Of a stretch of 64,000 nt of DNA, positions 62,406-64,000 are shown piece after piece. The notes beneath the pieces are model-generated. The model worked only from the letters and a program-made list of their open reading frames with translations. It did no database searches and was not told the DNA's origin. Both the position numbers and the translations under genes were made by a program. Position 1 is the stretch's first letter. Every line of letters begins with the position of its first letter. Source of the stretch: Halanaerobium saccharolyticum (GTDB lineage Bacteria > Bacillota > Halanaerobiia > Halanaerobiales > Halanaerobiaceae); NCBI RefSeq assembly GCF_004362045.1, contig NZ_SNWX01000001.1, positions 124,001 through 188,000 of the forward strand, read 5' to 3'.

Positions 62406-63686
62406 TTGGAAAATGAGTTATCCAATAAAAAAGGTTATTTAAATCAAAAAGAAATAACTAATTATTTATTAGAAATTAGCGAAGATATAGAAAATATAGA
62501 TAATCTTTTAATAATTCCTCCAGATTATACCCGCAAATTTTCTGGTTCAGGTAAAATTGTTTCAGAATTATATAAAATATTAGAAGATAAAGTAAGTCAT
62601 ATAGATATTCTAATTGCTTCTGGAACTCATGAGTCGATGTCTAAAAAAATGATTAAGGACATGTTTGGTCAAAATATACCTCTGGAAAATTTTAATTTCC
62701 ATAATTGGCGAGAAGATATAAAGAAAATAGGCATTATACCGGCTGATTTAATTAATAAATTGTCAAAAGGCTATATGAAAGAAGAAATTCCACTAAAAAT
62801 AAATAAAAGAATAGTTGAACCTAAATATGATTTGGTTCTTTCTGTGGGACAGGTCTTACCTCATGAAGTCGTTGGAATGGCAAATTATACGAAAAATATT
62901 GTTGTAGGTTGTGGGGGGCAAGAAATCATAAATAAATCTCATTATTTGGGAGCAATATCTGGGATAGAAAATGTTCTGGGAAGAGATTATTCTCCAGTTA
63001 GAAAATTATATGATTATGCTGAAAATAATTTACTGCAAAAGATACCTTTAAAATATATACTTACTGTTTGTTCAACTAATTTAGATACCGAGACTGATAA
63101 TACAAAGGTAAAAGGCATTTTTTATGGGAGAGATAGAGAGATTTTTGAAAAAGCAGTAAAACTAAGTCAGCAGGAAAATATAATAGAACTTGATCATAAA
63201 TATGACAAAATAATTGTTTATCTTGATCCCGAGGAATTTCAGAGTACCTGGCTGGGTAATAAGGCAGTTTATAGAAGCAGACTTGCTGTTGCCGATAAGG
63301 GAGAGATAATTATTGCTGCTCCAGGTATAAATAAATTTGGCGAGGATAAAGAAATAGATACTTTAATTAGAAAATATGGTCACTTAAAAAGCAGCAAGAT
63401 TACTAGATTAGTTGAAGAAAATAAAGATTTACAAAATAATCTTTCAGCAGCTGCACATTTAATGCATGGTTCTAGTGAAGGTAGATTTAAAATAACCTTA
63501 GCTGCTCCAAATTTGAGTAAAAAGGAAATAGAGAATGTTAATTATAATTATCTGGACATGGATAAACTTAAAAGAAAGTATAAATTAGAGTCTCTTAAAT
63601 CCGGTAAAAATGTGATAGAAATAAATGGTAAAAAGGAAGAAGTATATTATATTGACAACCCTGCAACAGGTCTCTGGAAAGCTTAG
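62406..63686 (+). CDS. LarA-like (DUF2088) nickel-pincer racemase/epimerase family protein
   Basis: 426 residues. DYTRKFSGSG, IASGTHESMSKKMIKDMFG and the central HEVVGMANYTKNIVVGCGGQEIINKSHYLGA in pieces match the lactate racemase N- and C-terminal domains, including the conserved His residues. LarA uses a nickel-pincer nucleotide cofactor made by LarB, LarC and LarE, none of which is here. Homologs act on malate, phenyllactate or short aldonates. Next to D-galactonate dehydratase, an aldonate or uronate-derived hydroxy acid is a likely substrate (inference). TTG start behind GGGAGGAG. Confidence 0.8.
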   Translation: MENELSNKKGYLNQKEITNYLLEISEDIENIDNLLIIPPDYTRKFSGSGKIVSELYKILEDKVSHIDILIASGTHESMSKKMIKDMFGQNIPLENFNFHNWREDIKKIGIIPADLINKLSKGYMKEEIPLKINKRIVEPKYDLVLSVGQVLPHEVVGMANYTKNIVVGCGGQEIINKSHYLGAISGIENVLGRDYSPVRKLYDYAENNLLQKIPLKYILTVCSTNLDTETDNTKVKGIFYGRDREIFEKAVKLSQQENIIELDHKYDKIIVYLDPEEFQSTWLGNKAVYRSRLAVADKGEIIIAAPGINKFGEDKEIDTLIRKYGHLKSSKITRLVEENKDLQNNLSAAAHLMHGSSEGRFKITLAAPNLSKKEIENVNYNYLDMDKLKRKYKLESLKSGKNVIEINGKKEEVYYIDNPATGLWKA

Positions 63687-63757
63687 TTTGTTATTAATGG
63701 ACTAAAATTATATAAGCTTATGAGACTATTAATTAATATTAGAAGTGGGAGGTGATA

Positions 63758-63820
63758 ATGTTTTTGCTCCTGAGTTCTAGATCTACCAATAATTTTTTAA
63801 AAAAATTAAGGAGGAATTAA
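63758..63820 (+). CDS. Possible leader peptide (20 aa)
   Basis: ATG 63758 has a strong GGGAGGTGATA site. The frame codes a hydrophobic start MFLLLSS and a basic end KKLRRN and stops at 63820, three bases before the ATG of the binding protein. Its last codons contain the AAGGAGGA site of that gene, so translation of one would expose or block the other. May be chance. Confidence 0.35.
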   Translation: MFLLLSSRSTNNFLKKLRRN

Positions 63821-63823
63821 TCA

Positions 63824-64000
63824 ATGAGAAAATCAACAATAATTATTCTGGCGGTTTCTTTATTAGTATTATTTAGTGGAGCAGCAGTGGCCCAGGATTA
63901 TGCAGACGAGATTACTGTTTATAATTCAGGTGACTTAGAACATGATCCAGCTACAGCATATGATATTAAGAGATTTGAAGAAGAATATGGTGTCAAAGTA
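63824..64000 (+). CDS. ABC transporter substrate-binding protein (partial, runs off the end)
   Basis: The first 59 codons only. A signal peptide (STIIILAVSLLVLFSGAAVAQ) is followed by DEITVYNSGDLEHDP and DIKRFEEEYGVKV, as in family 1 extracellular solute-binding proteins. AAGGAGGA precedes the ATG. Downstream of the dehydratase and LarA-like genes, it probably belongs to an importer for the acid sugar they use. Confidence 0.75.
   Translation, partial: MRKSTIIILAVSLLVLFSGAAVAQDYADEITVYNSGDLEHDPATAYDIKRFEEEYGVKV

Overview
The window reads as a chromosomal segment of a low-GC, anaerobic, fermentative, diderm Firmicute, most likely Halanaerobium or a close relative in the Halanaerobiales. This rests on family recognition and context, not on a database search. 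Supporting features are SigH-type regulation, a long-form HPF, a two-subunit Fe-S L-serine dehydratase, Shine-Dalgarno starts that often use TTG or GTG, and two genes for ADP-heptose (LPS core) synthesis beside a small outer-membrane-like beta protein. No rRNA, tRNA or CRISPR array was seen.

Layout. (1) 0-20 kb is housekeeping and envelope: a radical SAM protein (minus strand); a SPOR/phosphodiester glycosidase exoprotein; a beta-rich exported protein; hldE1/hldE2; sigH; comF; hpf behind a consensus sigma-H promoter; secA; prfB with its programmed +1 frameshift; a DUF5693-like membrane protein, csaB and a WecG/TagA glycosyltransferase; a YitT protein; CtpA; and sdaAB/sdaAA. (2) 20-24.5 kb, minus strand: a NagD-like HAD phosphatase and a UgpB-UgpA-UgpE-like ABC importer. 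(3) 24.7-39 kb is a carbohydrate locus behind twin LacI-type operators: PL22 oligogalacturonate lyase, polysaccharide deacetylase, an Opp/Dpp-type importer (two permeases, two ATPases, one binding protein), a GH106-like protein, a Cys-type sulfatase and a LacI regulator. None of the enzymes has a signal peptide, which suggests import of oligosaccharides followed by cytoplasmic breakdown. (4) 39-44.7 kb: an MFS carrier without a normal start codon, then a second Ugp-like importer with a glycerophosphodiester phosphodiesterase. (5) 44.8-46.2 kb: a double PRC-barrel protein and a coiled-coil protein with 14-residue repeats.

(6) 46.4-58.7 kb holds the nucleotide-excision repair genes uvrB, uvrA and uvrC. 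Between them lie a 22-bp inverted repeat, a REP-associated tyrosine transposase flanked by copies of the same GTACCGGGTAC palindrome, a large PAS/GAF/GGDEF/HD-GYP protein and a decayed AAA-ATPase/PD-(D/E)XK gene. (7) 58.7-64 kb: a MNT/HEPN toxin-antitoxin pair, two paralogous FCD-type GntR regulators with shared AT-rich operator-like sites, D-galactonate dehydratase, a LarA-like protein, and the start of a solute-binding protein that runs off the end.

The pieces most worth a second look are the REP/RAYT unit spread through the uvr genes, the sigma-H promoter on hpf, the hairpin between the Shine-Dalgarno and the start codon of the first ugpB, the cytoplasmic rhamnose/uronate/sulfate locus with its twin operators, the coiled-coil protein with repeated N@d layers, and the MFS gene that lacks a usual start codon.
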